The notes: a model not told the origin generated them from the letters alone. A stretch of 64,000 nt of DNA from Dichomitus squalens LYAD-421 SS1 (GCF_000275845.1 NW_006766895.1:316710-380709), one strand, 5' to 3'; shown: positions 1 to 11,888, numbered from the stretch's first letter. Made by a program: numbers and translations.

Positions 1-312
1 TAGACAAGGAGTTGATTCCACCACAGTATGCGGCGCTAGCCGATCTCGACCTTCCTCGGGCAGTAGAAGGACTTTTAGAATGCCTCGCTTCTCCATGGTG
101 TGTAACGTAGTTTCTGCGCATATTGTCTTGCTTACATATCCGGCTTGCCTTTAGTAAGAGCACGGATGGACTACCACAAACAGTCGCGCCCACGGACGTT
201 ATACGGCATAATTCGTAAAAGGCCTAAACATCCTAGTACAGTCCTTATTTGGTTTCGTCTGTGGTACAGCGGCCGTCATAAGTCCGGCCGTAGCGTGTGT
301 GTTTGCTATTAA
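1..312. other. intergenic, nothing recognised
   Basis: Only short open frames with no recognisable domain. The left edge cuts an unknown neighbour or spacer. Confidence 0.5.
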
Positions 313-1049
313 TAGGGGTAGTCAAAGATGGCGGTTCGGTGGACGATTCGAGGGAACGATTCGGGAGACGATTCGAGAAGGGGGGAATCCGCGATTCTGC
401 CAGAATCGCGTCGAATCGCCGGTGCCAGTCTGGAGGAGCACCGCACACCCAAATCGCGATTCTCTGCACTCGATTCCCTCAGCCCGACCTCGGATAAGCC
501 CTTTTAAAATAGGTTATATGTCGAAATTGTACTGGGGTTTGTCTTAGCACGTCTTACGAGCGACCATGGCCCTACTGCAAGCTTGCCGCTTCTCTACTTT
601 TATCAGAATTGCTGGTCTACAGATTCCCTCCACCTTCAAATGTCCAATCAGACCGAAAACCCTACTGTCAGAAAGTCTGGCCGTCTCACTTGGCAACCTT
701 CTGCTGGCTCTGGCACGAAGACCGGGAATCAAGTGCGCCGTGTATCTGTTTGATGAGATGGATAGATTTTCTCTGAGGTCCCAAGAGCTTAACGAAGCAT
801 AGTAGGGGGGGAGAGCAACGCGGCACACGGAGAGAAACCGTCGCGCGAGGATGCATGGACTACTACACTGATTTTGATATCACAGACGCCCGAAGGCCTG
901 ACCGACTCAAGAATTTACCCTGGAATCGACCCGTAGAAACGTGGGGTGGTCAAAGTGCCCACACGAATCCAGGACAATTCCATTCGACGGAATCGTTGCA
1001 GAATCGCTCGACGAACCGTCCTCCGAACCGCCATCTTTGACTACCCCTA
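313..1049. mobile_element. MITE-like element with TA duplication
   Basis: The left end at 315 (GGGGTAGTCAAAGATGGCGG...) and the right end reaching 1047 are inverted copies. Over about 36 bases they differ at only two positions (315-350 against the reverse complement of 1012-1047). Both ends are flanked by the dinucleotide TA (313-314 and 1048-1049), the target duplication typical of Tc1/mariner-type elements. The subterminal parts carry several CGATTC/ACGATTCG motifs. The interior of about 660 bases has no transposase-like frame, so it would be non-autonomous and need a transposase from elsewhere. Assignment to Tc1/mariner rests only on the TA and the inverted ends. Two inverted copies of another repeat is the alternative reading. 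Confidence 0.6.
390..410. repeat. perfect 10-bp palindrome inside the MITE
   Basis: CGCGATTCTG, one C, then CAGAATCGCG: two perfect 10-base arms with a one-base centre in the left subterminal part of the element. It could be a transposase binding site or a small hairpin. Confidence 0.6.
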
Positions 1050-2128
1050 ATATATGTCGAAGCGCGAGCGCAGAGTCGTTGCAGCCCCGCCAACGCACTC
1101 CGTCGACGATGGATTACACTTACCCGGCTAGTATCAGCTACAATATAATTTATAGTTTCCCGTTCAGCTCGTTCCGGATGCTCGAGGATAGCAACTGTGA
1201 GACAGGCAGACAAGGTGGCTTCAAGCTGCGCGCGTAGGCGCTCTGGGTTGCTGAATTGCCGCATCGAAACCCGTGGGAATGTATTATGTTGGGGCAACCG
1301 TCCACTGACGCATGCCGAGACTCGTCGTATTCAACGTCCACTGCGTAAGTCTTATTGATCATCTCTTCCCTCATTCTCTATTTCCTACCGAAGTGGTAAT
1401 GGAATAGGTTAATTTGGTTGTCCGCGTTACTTGTGTCCGTCCAACTGACTGTCGAACTGAAATCCATGCCCTATGTCAGGTGTTGCAAGGCCTAAGTACT
1501 CATCGAGCCGTAACAGACCATACCCGCTGCGCTGTGAACCAGCCTAGATGACAAGAATGACGATGGCGAGAGAAGAGCGCCACTGACGATTACTTCTGGT
1601 AAATCATGTCACCACTCTGACAATCTCGAGCCAGGCGCGGCGGATGACCAGCCAGCGTTCAGGACAGCGTAACCGGCAATTCTACACCATGGATGTATGG
1701 CACAGAGGTGAGTATCCATGACTGTGATATGGGAGGCACTGACAGATATACACGTTCAAACGCAGTTCTGCTCGTGCTGACGGTCACTTCTGTTGTCAGA
1801 TTCTCTCTGACGCCATGAGCGTCATGATTCATGGACACCCATTGCTTATTGCTGATTCGAGACCTCCTTGAACTAATCGCCACTCACTCTGAAAATTCAG
1901 CGAGCCACTCTTAGCTCCATCTCACGACGAGCGCCCGAGCGCCGGAATATGCAAACTCGTGCTCCGGCCCAAGCATAGCCAAAGCTGCGTGCTTGAGGAT
2001 TATGCCTCTCCTATTTTCCGTTGAGAGGCGTGACAGCTGTCGGACAAACCTCAAGGTGAGACCACAGGTGGAGGTTCGTCTTTGTCAGACGCTTAAACCT
2101 GCGCAATGCGTCCTAACCACAATGGCCC
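1050..2128. other. intergenic, upstream of the C2H2 gene
   Basis: No coding exon recognised. The last few hundred bases are presumably promoter of the gene starting at 2218. Confidence 0.5.
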
Positions 2129-2136
2129 TATATAAA
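2129..2136 (+). promoter_or_regulatory. TATA box of the C2H2 gene
   Basis: TATATAAA about 80 bases before the ATG at 2218. It also argues that an in-frame ATG upstream at 1999 is not the start, because that codon would lie upstream of the transcription start. Confidence 0.6.
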
Positions 2137-2217
2137 CGATCCTGCCACCTCCCTTTCCCTTCCGTAACCTTCCTCACAACATACCCCAGCGTGGTTTCCC
2201 TCCTAGCTTTTGCTATC

Positions 2218-4017
2218 ATGACTGCCCCGGAGAGTTCCATTCAGGCTCTCTACTGGCTCGCAGCCCCCATGACAGAGTTCCCCTTTATTGTTCCACGCCC
2301 ACGCTCTCTCAACGCTTTCCGCACGATTGAACCGTCTGGCAGTGCAATCAACGGGATGGCACATATGTACAACGTACCACCGGAGTTCTGCCAAATGACC
2401 ATCAACCCCGCAGACGTCATGCCTGATGACACTTACCTTGAGGTCTGGCATTGTGCAGAGGCGACCATCCATTACCGGGATGGACAATTCGTTGTTGACG
2501 GCGTCATGGCGGGAGTCAAACCTTTCGTGGTTGGCGGACTGTCTCCGGTGTACCCTCACGTCCTGCATCATCCCCGACCTGACACTGCCCATGGACCCTT
2601 GAGCACTATCGCTCGACAAGCCTCCACTGACGACGTGCAGGATACTCCTATGCTTGTCCTCTGGAGATGTACCCATGGCACCCTCTTCGTGCAAGCACAC
2701 GAGGCTTCGGTACCATCTCCGCCTGGCTCTGCTTCGGCTCCTACAATTGAGGTTCCCTCTCTTCCTGAGGCTCCTTCTCCTCCTCAGAGCAGCAACGGCG
2801 AGCTACAGTCTGTTCGAGTCCGCGACGGCTCCGTCGGCCCTCCCCCGCCCACGGCCCGTCTCACTTCTCCTTGGGCTCCCCCTGCGAACAGCCAATCTGC
2901 CGTGCCGCCGGCCACTATGCACCCCTCTCTAAGTTTCGCTACCCGCGCTGCCCCAATATCACCTGCTGGACGCCCTCTATCCCGCCCTACACAACCTCAA
3001 GCTCCAGCAGCTCCCGGCACGCACCACGCACCCGGTGTACTGCCTTCACTCTCCCCGCGTATGATTAAGAAGCTGCAAGACAAAAAACGCCGCACGGTCG
3101 ACCCGCGCAAGCATACTTCTATCGCTCGCTCTTCTGTGTCAGGCTGCAGCACTCTCCAAAGTGGCTTCGCCACCCCGCCACCTCCACCGCCGCCACCGCC
3201 GCCTGCCCCTTCGCCCACGGCTATCCCCAGATCACCGCCTCCCCCCATAACTTCGTGTGCCCCGTCGCCTGGTGATGTACCGAAGCAAACGACGCAGAAC
3301 GGTCAACGCAACGAACAGACGCCACCCCCGCTCACCCCAGCAGCTTCGTCCAGCCTCACCCCATCGTCCTCCGCCGCCCCCAGAACTCCCAGCCCCGCCG
3401 CACGCGATGACGCCCCCACGTCCTCAGAGCTCGTATGCGGCATCAACAACTGCCAAGACAAGGTCACCCCCGTCAGCTGGGAACCGCACTACATGCACGC
3501 GCACGAGCTGTACGAGAGCAAGTGGAAGCACAAGGCGCTCTGCCCGCACCGCGACTGCTCGGACCCCGCCGCGCTCGCCGCGAAGGCCTCGCGCACGCAG
3601 AAGACGACGTTCGGGAGCTGGCAGACGTTCAAGCGGCACGTCCTGCAGGTGCACATGCCCGGCGGCGGGGCGCACGTCTGCCCGATCCCAGGGTGCGGGC
3701 GGGTGTTCAGCCGGCCGGACGCGGCGCTGCGGCATTGCGACCGTGCGCACGACGAGCTCGCGGAGAGCGCGCGGAAGCGTGTGAGAGTGGACTGGATCGG
3801 GCGGATGAAGAAGTCGGCCAAGGTCGCGCGCGCGAAGGGCTCCGTTAGGAAGGTGTCTCGCGCGCAGGCTCCTTCGGTGCTCCATCCCACGGAGAGCGCC
3901 GTTGGCACGTCTCGGATGGCAGACTCGGATGATGAGTACGTCCCGGGCACGGGTGATGACGAGGACGAGGCCATGGACATGGACATGGACATGAGCGATC
4001 CGGACGATTACGACTGA
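2218..4017 (+). CDS. C2H2 zinc-finger protein
   Basis: Single-exon gene of 599 codons, likely a nuclear DNA-binding protein. The start is set at 2218, after a TATA box at 2129. The first ~200 residues are folded-looking and unrecognised. Residues ~200-400 are low-complexity and rich in Pro, Ser and Ala, with a polyproline run (about 3175-3210). The cysteine-histidine part lies around residues 405-520: an irregular CGINNC segment, a CPHRDC finger whose histidines are KRHVLQVH, and a canonical finger CPIPGC...HCDRAH. A basic stretch follows, then an acidic tail with an MD repeat from an ATGGAC triplication near 3973. Finger spacing is irregular in all but the last, as is common in basidiomycete C2H2 proteins. 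Its targets cannot be read from sequence. It converges on the methyltransferase gene downstream. Confidence 0.85.
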   Translation: MTAPESSIQALYWLAAPMTEFPFIVPRPRSLNAFRTIEPSGSAINGMAHMYNVPPEFCQMTINPADVMPDDTYLEVWHCAEATIHYRDGQFVVDGVMAGVKPFVVGGLSPVYPHVLHHPRPDTAHGPLSTIARQASTDDVQDTPMLVLWRCTHGTLFVQAHEASVPSPPGSASAPTIEVPSLPEAPSPPQSSNGELQSVRVRDGSVGPPPPTARLTSPWAPPANSQSAVPPATMHPSLSFATRAAPISPAGRPLSRPTQPQAPAAPGTHHAPGVLPSLSPRMIKKLQDKKRRTVDPRKHTSIARSSVSGCSTLQSGFATPPPPPPPPPPAPSPTAIPRSPPPPITSCAPSPGDVPKQTTQNGQRNEQTPPPLTPAASSSLTPSSSAAPRTPSPAARDDAPTSSELVCGINNCQDKVTPVSWEPHYMHAHELYESKWKHKALCPHRDCSDPAALAAKASRTQKTTFGSWQTFKRHVLQVHMPGGGAHVCPIPGCGRVFSRPDAALRHCDRAHDELAESARKRVRVDWIGRMKKSAKVARAKGSVRKVSRAQAPSVLHPTESAVGTSRMADSDDEYVPGTGDDEDEAMDMDMDMSDPDDYD

Positions 4018-4865
4018 TTCTCGGCGTGTTCACCGACCGCGGAAAGCACGAACGACTATCCTGATACACCACTGCCACCTATCACATTATCTGCTCCAAA
4101 CTATGCTACCCTCCCCTACTACTCACTAGTATATGCCATTGGACGCCCTCGCCCCCAAGTGCTCTAGCCCCTATGCTGTACATCCACTATCCCCCACTGT
4201 CACTGTATGCTTTCCTGTATCTGTAACCTTACGTATGACCACTCTATGAACGTATGCTACTCTCCACAGTTGGCTCGAGCGTGCCCTCAGGGCATCGGGA
4301 ACACGATTGCCGGCGGCGCCCTCCTGAGAGCGCGAGCTACGGCAGTAACATGAGGCGCTCACGCCGCACGCGCCTAATGAATGAGATCCTGCCCACTCTC
4401 AGCTAGATCCAAACGCTGACTCGAATTGCGAGCGATGAGTGCATGCAACCGCGTATGTCGACGGCCCCAAATCGTCGATGCCGTTCCAGTGGCTCGCGTA
4501 TACAGCTGGCACCGCCGCATCGGCGGTATGCGACTGGAACTTAGCCACAGCACATCTCCCGGTGAGCAGTGACGGTTCCAGCTTCTTGAGCCTCCGGATG
4601 AGGTTATCAAACATACTGATAGTAATAAGTACTAGTACTACAAACCGGACTGCAAAGAGCGACGCATCGACCTGCAAAGCACCTGAACGCATCTACATAC
4701 GTACACGAAAGCGTAGCGAGCGGAAGCAAATTCGAAGTAGAGTACACGACAGCAACGAGCGACGATAGTTACACTGGTACAGCAACACCCACAATCACAT
4801 TCACGACTTCCTCCTCCCCCTCTCGAGGTATCCCAAGCCCGATTCATCCAGCTCCTCAGTGCGCC
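4018..4865. other. convergent 3' spacer
   Basis: Holds the 3' ends of the C2H2 gene (+) and the methyltransferase gene (-). No further gene seen. Confidence 0.5.
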
Positions 4866-7800
4866 TCACACATTGCTCGACCCCGGCCGCCTGAGCTTCA
4901 CCCGCCGCTCCTCCCGCCGCTCGCGCCCCTCCGCCGTCACCGGCACGCTCCCCAAGCCCGCAAGCTGGCCGAAGCGCGCCCTCGACTCCGCGCGCGGCCG
5001 CCCGCTCCTCGCCTCCTTCTCCTTCTGCAGTATCCCATCCGCAGCGATCGTATCCCGGTCTCCCAGCCCTCCAGACAGCGGCAGCCGCGCCGTCGACTCG
5101 GTAGCGCCCGCCGGGCTCCCCTCTATGGCCGCGAGACCCCCTCCGCGGTCCTTGTCCCTCTCCCCACCCCCGCCAAGCGCCGCGGCGCGGAGGTTCGCGA
5201 TCGACGCCTTGCTGAGCTCGAACACCTGGCTCGCCTTCTTCCTCAACGACGTCCTACTCGGCATCGGCTTCACCCTCGGCTCGTCGAACGCCGGCAACAG
5301 CGCGGGCACGGGCGGGATGGGAGGCACGGGGGGCACCTCGCCTCCACCTTGCCCCTGCCCCTGAGGCGAGCGCCGAGCGGGAAGCGGGGGTATGGACTGG
5401 TCGTCGCGGAACCGCACCGCGCCCGTCGACTCGCCCTCCTGGAGGCCGAGGTTGACGACGCTCCTGCTCGCGTGCGACAGCATCCGCACGACCGAGCCCG
5501 TCCGCGTGTGCTGCTGCTGCTGCTGCTGCTGCTGAGGCTTCCGGCCCCCGCTCCCGCCGGACCTCTCCCTCTCCCTGTCTCTGTCTTGGAAGCTTGCAGA
5601 CGGAGAAGTCAGGATCGACAGCTTCGGCCTCCTGCCCTTCCCCGACTTCCCCCCAGGGTCCGCCTGCACCTTCGTCTGATTCTCCGGGGTGACCTGCGTC
5701 TGCTCCCTCCCCCCAGCAGCAGCGGCAGCCTTCGCCGGATCCGGGGGGGCAGGCTTGCCCCGCAGCCACGGGAGGAGCGAGCGCCTTGTCTTGCGCGCCG
5801 GCTTCCGAATCGCCTCGTCGCTCGGGAGCGCGGTCTGCGTCCCAAACGTGCTGTCCATGCGCACGCTCTCCGGCGAGCTCTTCGTCGACGCGGACCGCGC
5901 GCGGCTCGCGCCTTGCCCTGTGTCCCAAGCGTCGGCGACCCTCGCGGGCAAGATGCGTTGGAGGAGGGGGGCACACGTACCTAGGGACTGTGCCACGCTC
6001 GCCGGCGCAGGCCGGTCGAGCAGCCCGAGCGACCCCTCCGGGATCGCGGCGGGCACCGCGGTGATGTGGCCAAAGAGGCTCTCCTCGCCGTGCGCGACGG
6101 CGACGATCTGCCAGCCCGCCATCGCCGTGAGCGCCGCCATCTCGCGCAGCGTGCGTTCCTGCGCGTTGAACGTTACTCGCATCTGCCAGACGCATGTGCA
6201 TATGATCACCCGTCAGCTTCGCTTCGTTGTTCAGATGCGATGCGTACCGTCAGGTCCAGCCAATACGCGTTTGCGTTCGCCTTGCCGAGGTTCGGGAGAA
6301 GCGGAGAGCCCTCGGGTGCCAAGGAGCGCACCATCCCAGAGACGGGTAGCTGTCCGCCAGGTCCGCTCGCGGCCAGGTCTTCGTGCTCGTCGACACACGC
6401 GTGCGAGAGGATGTGGTCGGCGATGAGCAGCTTCGTATTTGGTCCAGCAGCTTTCCGCAAATTCAAGAGGATCCTGTGGGGATCCAGTGAGTACCCAGTC
6501 ACTATAACGCGGAACCAAACGGTTGTACGTACTTGACCACAAACGTATCGGGCCAGTCGTGCGTGACGACCCTCAGAACGTACACGGCGGGCGTTCCCGG
6601 CTCCTGCGACGCAGAGCCTGGAAGGACGAGCGGTGGCTGGGGCAAGAAGAAGTCGTGCCCCAGAAACATCGCCCGTCCGGAGTCGAGCATCTCCGGACAG
6701 CGTTCGCGCCATGCCTGCAGTCGCATTCGTCATGTGAGCATCTCGCGAGAAAGCCAATCAGTACAGATGCACGCACCGCGATGCCCTGCTCCGCCACCTG
6801 GGGCCTGTCCTGGATGACGAACCTGAGGTGTGGGAACGTATGCGCGAGCAGCATCGCCGTGGAGCCGATGCCTCCGCCCACGTCCACTACGAGCGAATCG
6901 TCCGGCAGTTCCTGCCACGGGAAAGCTGCAGTCAACCACGCCGTCCGTCAACGACTGATCGAGCAGTACCCCAAAGGGAGCACACACCAACGGTGACAGC
7001 GCCCGGGATCTCCCAAGCGGCCGTGCCCGTCATGGCGGGTCCGAATCGCTTCAGGCGCACCTCGTTCCCTGGCCGCTCGAGCCATTCAAAGTACGGCGTG
7101 TTGGTGTCAAACGCCACGTTAAAAGGTGCGTGCATAGGCGGAGCATCTTCGGCGGCCTTGCCCGAGAGTGACGGGAGGTAGCAGTCCGCGAGGTACGCTG
7201 CAGACTTGAACAGCTCGTCCGTGCTGTAAAATCAGAGGACGTCAGCTGGGGGCGCGTGGTAGGAGCGTGATAGCAGAGTACGTGCCATAGGCTGACGAAC
7301 GCGGCGATGCCGTTCGTCGCCTCGTACTTGTCCTGTGGGCTGTGTCCGCGCCGCTGATCAGTGTCGGGATGCGAAGAGAAGGAGAGGATAAGCATACGCT
7401 TTCCGGAGCTCCTCCCACGACTTTCCAGAATCCACAATGGCTGATATACGGTTGTTCGCGAACACGTTCGGCCGGACCTCGCGAGTGATGTGGTGTGTAG
7501 CGAGCAAACGCAGAATATGGCCTGATGATATGGAGTCAGCTCCGGTCCACAAGATGAACGAAGTCAGGCTTACTGAGCTTCCCCTCGTCGACGTTGACGC
7601 GCCGACTGAGTTCGCGGACGTGCATACCATGCGGGCCGGCGGCGCGCAGGATCTCGACCGTATGGCTCGCTTCCAGGAACCTCAAGCACGCCGGAAGATG
7701 GTACTGTGAACGCCGCGGGGGCCAAACCCGAATCAGGCGCAAAGCCAATCAGTTGTTGCCCGATTGAGCTAGCGCGATGCAGCGCAGAGGGAGAAGCACG

Positions 7801-8340
7801 CACCCCCATGGCGGCGTCGCAAAGGGTAAGGAAGGGCCGGTGGACGGTCGCGCTGATCTGGCCGCAGGCGGCCACTATCCGGTTCGTGGCCGCGATGACG
7901 TCCGGGTGTGATGCGAGGCTCTCCGCGGTGTCCACCTCGGGCTCGTGCGTCTCTGTGGGATAGTAGGCCGCGTCGAGCCCGGGAAAGTCGAGCTGCTGGA
8001 CCGTGCCCTCTGCCGAGCCCGCGCTAGTGCTCGCGGTCGAGGGCGGGAAGGGGATGCCCCCGATGGAGCCTTGGCGCGCTTGACGGCCCTGGAGAGGGGT
8101 CTTGGGGGAGCGGGCGGCGGACACGGACAGCTCCTCGTCCGGTGAGCTGGCTGCTAATGCATCTTCGTCGCGAGAGCCTCTGCGGAGGTAGGGCGTGTAG
8201 GGCGATAGGCCTGTAAGGACGGTGTAGGGCGTGGTGGGCGTGGGGGAGTCGGCATGGGAGGCGTCGCGGTAGATGCGCTCGATGTCGTCCAGCGCCTCGC
8301 CGATCAAAGTATGCAGAGCACGAAGGGCGGTGAACGTCAT
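4866..8340 (-). CDS. SAM-dependent O-methyltransferase with long disordered tail
   Basis: Class I SAM methyltransferase of the caffeate/flavonoid O-methyltransferase type. Exons: 8340-7804, 7703-7574, 7521-7398, 7339-7286, 7223-6988, 6925-6777, 6714-6533, 6473-6248 and 6182-4866. A 63-nt in-frame stretch 5918-5980 with GTACGT and CACAG ends may be a further intron. The product is about 960-985 residues. The N-terminal part is a helical/dimerisation region (LRFLEASHTVEIL). The SAM site DVGGGIGS lies in the exon at 6925. Further family motifs are GHDFFLPQP, VLRVVTHDWPD and the closing RVTFNAQERTLREM...AGW. The family is normally 350-500 residues. Here about 360 low-complexity residues rich in Arg, Ser and Pro follow, including a polyglutamine run. 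The exon ending at 7286 needs a GC donor (GCACGT) to keep frame, which is the weakest junction. Substrate unknown. Confidence 0.9.
5509..5534 (-). repeat. CAG trinucleotide tract encoding polyQ
   Basis: An uninterrupted CTG/CAG run in the tail of the methyltransferase, read as about eight glutamines. Length variation between strains is likely. Confidence 0.85.
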
Positions 8341-9109
8341 GGCTCGGTACCGAGGGCGTGGAGGAGGAGGAGGAGGTGTTGAGGGCGGTCGTCGCTGAGC
8401 CGGAGGTCGAGCTCGCTGTACGGGGTGAGGAAGAAGGCGAGAAAGATGGCCAGGGGGATGTCGGAGCCGGGGGAGGGGGAGGAAGCGTGTGGGATGACAT
8501 GGAGCTATGTTGGCGGATGATATTTAACGAACGAGTACAGAACACGCTCTCGGACGTCAGCCAGACTCGCCCTCGCGTTCTTCTTCTCCCAAACGGGCAG
8601 GAGGAACGCAAGCTGTCACGATCGTCTCCTCGTCGGTCACGCGCGCCATCTCGCCCAGCGCTCCAGTCGTTCCCTGCTCGCGTCCGAAGCGCTGATCCTC
8701 CCCACCAGCTCGCCGCTGCCACCGTCCCTGCCTGCCTCTGCCGTCATCCGCATTCATATACTGCGTTTACAGATCCATCAGTACTCCGGCCTCTTATCTT
8801 CCGACTCCCTTGCGACTCCCACTTCTCCTCCACCGCAAATGCTACGTCTTCCTGCTGCTGCCAGCCTAAGTCCTAGACTCGGATCCCGGGTCCTACGCAA
8901 AGAACCATGCTGGTGACATCTCAACGCCGGGCCCACCTTCTAGAACGCGAAGCACGCCCGTGAGCAGGCGGCCCTTCGGCCATTTTCCTTCTCTTTGGAA
9001 GCTCTCGACGTCGACGTCTAATGCATTACATAAAATTCAGACTGAGCCGCACCGTCCGTAGTTTAATGGGTACTACTCCACTCTGCTAAAGCCGAGGAAT
9101 TTCGGCTGC
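8341..9109. other. upstream of the methyltransferase
   Basis: Presumed promoter and 5' leader of the methyltransferase gene. No other gene recognised. Confidence 0.45.
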
Positions 9110-9532
9110 CTATCGTTCGCCGCCGGAGACACCTAGATCAAGTCCACCGACGAGCCACGTTCCCTTCCTCCTTCGTGCCGCTCTCTCCAACTTCCTGCCA
9201 ACCGCTACTCCTACAACACCGTCTGCGAAACCGACGTCAGCTCTACGCATTCGGGGTGAACATGTCCGACGCACACATCGCCCCCCAGCGGTGTTAATCT
9301 CCCCACTGCTCCGTGTACTCCAGATGGATGACGAGGATAGTTGCGAAGACGAGGATGGCTCCAGTGCCTGAAACGGCGCAAAGGATCGCATATGTATCCC
9401 GGCTCTGTCGCGCACTTCGAGGTCAACGCAAAATGTGCCACGTCGTTCAAGGTTTGCGCGAAAGAGACCACGGGATATCTCTTTCTCGCTGACCGACTTT
9501 AGCGTGACACCGCAGAGTCTGAAGACACTCAT
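9110..9532 (-). CDS. possible small unrecognised protein
   Basis: An ATG-started frame of 140 codons. It lies about 70 bases downstream of a TATA-like TATAAAAT (plus 9599-9608), which is why it is listed. The predicted protein is Arg/Ser-rich with no known motif. In another frame the interval 9298-9405 encodes a hydrophobic, membrane-type tail (AILCAVSGTGAILVFATILV), so the true product could be spliced differently and end in a transmembrane segment. No family recognised, and it may be spurious. Confidence 0.22.
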   Translation of the reverse strand: MSVFRLCGVTLKSVSEKEISRGLFRANLERRGTFCVDLEVRDRAGIHMRSFAPFQALEPSSSSQLSSSSIWSTRSSGEINTAGGRCVRRTCSPRMRRADVGFADGVVGVAVGRKLERAARRRKGTWLVGGLDLGVSGGER

Positions 9533-9639
9533 GTCGCTAGCGACGGCAGAGCTCCGTCAGCAACCAGCACATGGTGTAAGCGACGTCTCCAACGTACGAT
9601 TTTATATGCGCTTGGGACCGTGTAAGGTTTAAAGATGTG

Positions 9640-11888
9640 GGACGCTTGTAGAGGATAGAAATCGCAACGGAGGCATCAAAACACTGCGGTCACAAGCGCA
9701 GAATGAGAGGGCGTGGTCGACGTTGGGAATGGGTCTTGCAAAGGCTCGAATGGCACCTTGTATACATACCGTAGCTCCGAGCTCAGCTCACGTAGGATCC
9801 TCCGCCTTGAACGTCTCCGCGAATGACTACGGTGAACTTCGGTTCGATGCTATGGGGTCCGGAGTGATAGGTGGAGTGCTCGGCCGATCTTCGCACTCCT
9901 GCTAGACGCAAGAGTGAGCGAGGCCTGCACCGCCGGAATGGTCAGGTGCTGCAGGATGGTGTACGTGGGGCATAGTCGGATGGGTTATTATGGAAGGCGG
10001 GATAAGTGGTTGTCCCGTTAGTAGAGAACGAACCTGCGTCGGGAGCCCACGAATATTATGCGCTTCGTTCTAGATAAGCACCGTCGACCGGCGACATCAT
10101 CGGGAGGGAGTCTTCGGCTAGACCGACGGGCGCCATCGCCCCCGCCCTGCGCGGGGTTGTGTTTTGCTGTAAGCATTTGAGCTGGGTGCGTGCCTGACAT
10201 TCCTAAGATCGTAGATGCCGTGGGTCCTTGGAGACGGACCTCTGAACGGCGTCTCGATATATACGAGTACGGGCATGAATCTGACGCCGTCGCCACATAG
10301 ACTTGGCTACGCGTTTGCTTCCCCGGCGTCCTTGAGAACACACGACCCACGACGGGGCCCTTAATGGCTGAGCGTGTTGTCGCGGCGACGTCAAGGCGAA
10401 GAACACCAACGCGAGGCTCTGCTGCAGCGCCACGGAGACCATGGACCAACTCCAGGACCTAGGTTCCGCGGATGCCAACTCCGCAGAGCAGTACCCATCC
10501 ACGTCGCAGCGCGCGACCCAGAGACACGAAAGCGGCGTTGTGGACAATGGCAACTCAAGCCCCACCCGAAGACGAGGTGGGAGTTCCCCCAGGTGCATCA
10601 AGGTGCGCCGAGAATGCCCGCCTGGAGACGAGACGGGGATTCCACGGCGCAGAATGTGTCCTTTTTCTGTAATCGTATGAATTCGCGGTTTGGGAACGTC
10701 GGTGTCAGGGATCGGTTCGCTCCCACAGGCGAGTACGGTGGCGTAGGCCGGGTCGCTCCCACAGGTGAGCACTGAGCACGGAATTCGATTTGTAGAAGGT
10801 GAGGGGCTCTGAGGGGAGTCGGAGAGTCGGAGCACCATAAAAGGCCTTTCGAGTCGGCCGTCCATGCCGGTCCGATCCCGGACGGACCGTGGCCGTCGAT
10901 CTGTAGTTCTGGGTGTTGGGGCGGGATTGGAGCCAGGCCGCGTCCGAGCACTGTAAGGGGGGTAACTGCGAGTTCGTAGACAGGGCTCTCGCAGCTGGGC
11001 CTGGATGTTGCTCCCTTCTCCACGAGTTTGGTACGGTCTCAAGCGGAGTAGGTCCGGTCTTGGAGAACAGAAGACAAGGGATAGGCAATCTCCGCAGGGG
11101 GAAGCCGGCCCGCTGAAAGCTCTTTCCGCTCCGCATGGCGCCAGTCCGACGCCTCTCTAGGCGTGGGCTGTGGGTGGTGGAATAGAGTGCCAGGTTGTTT
11201 AGGAAAGTCTCGTCGTGCCGCGACCGATGTGTCGTGAGAGAAGCCAGTCGTGTGGGGAAAGGTGTCGGAGTCAGACAGTGCTCGGACAAGGGTGATGTGG
11301 CGCAGACGAGGGCGGCGTCCTAACGAGCGGCTGGCGAGTCGCCCTTCTTGGAGGTAATATAGAGCTAGCAGAGCGGGGAGGAACGCTTCGGCTTCCGGGA
11401 GAGTTGTGTGCAGTGCGACCGCGTTCTGTGTAGTGCGCGGCTCGAGCGCCAGGATCGCCTAGGCGTGCCGCCGTGCACGTTTCCCTTCTCTGCGTAGCTG
11501 GTCGTTGCTGTACAGCAGGGACTTTGTTGCGGAGCACGCGTGTTCGGCGGCGTGCGGAGCGCAGCAGTGCAGCTGGCGCCTCGGTAGTTCCGCTCGAGCA
11601 TGCAGGGCGCTGGCGTCTTGAGCTGCGAACGATAGCAATAGGGATGTACGAGGATTTTGCCAATGGGTCGACTGCATCCGCCTGGCTGAAGATATGCCAG
11701 GGTAAGTGATTGAAACCGTCATTGCATGAAATCCGTCAACATAGAGAGGGACGTACAAGGACTTTGGGGGCTAGGATACGGGCCTCTCCATCTTCAGCGT
11801 TGAACTACGTGCGGTGAGGACGGCGGGCAGGAAGTACACGCCGCTCCTCGCAGCGAGCGTCCGAGAGGGTCGTGGCGCAGTCACCGTG
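9640..11888. other. 2.2 kb with no recognised gene
   Basis: GC-rich sequence with several overlapping open frames, the longest 279 codons on the minus strand (10203-11042), none with a recognisable domain. A short direct repeat, TCGCTCCCACAGGYGAG, occurs at about 10716 and 10753. Confidence 0.45.

Noticed and set aside
3435..3992. Long open frames on both strands across the C2H2 gene
   Set aside because: Shadows of a GC-rich coding region. Only the +2218 frame shows zinc-finger motifs.
5349..5984. 211-codon plus-strand frame opposite the methyltransferase tail
   Set aside because: Arg/Leu/Pro-rich antisense translation of low-complexity sequence.
9055..9120. tRNA-like start (TAGTTTAATGGGTA) near 9058
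   Set aside because: No B box, no matching acceptor or T stem downstream.
10203..11042. 279-codon minus-strand open frame
   Set aside because: GC-rich DNA, biased Arg/Ser/Pro composition, no domain, overlapping frames on both strands. Not supported as a gene.
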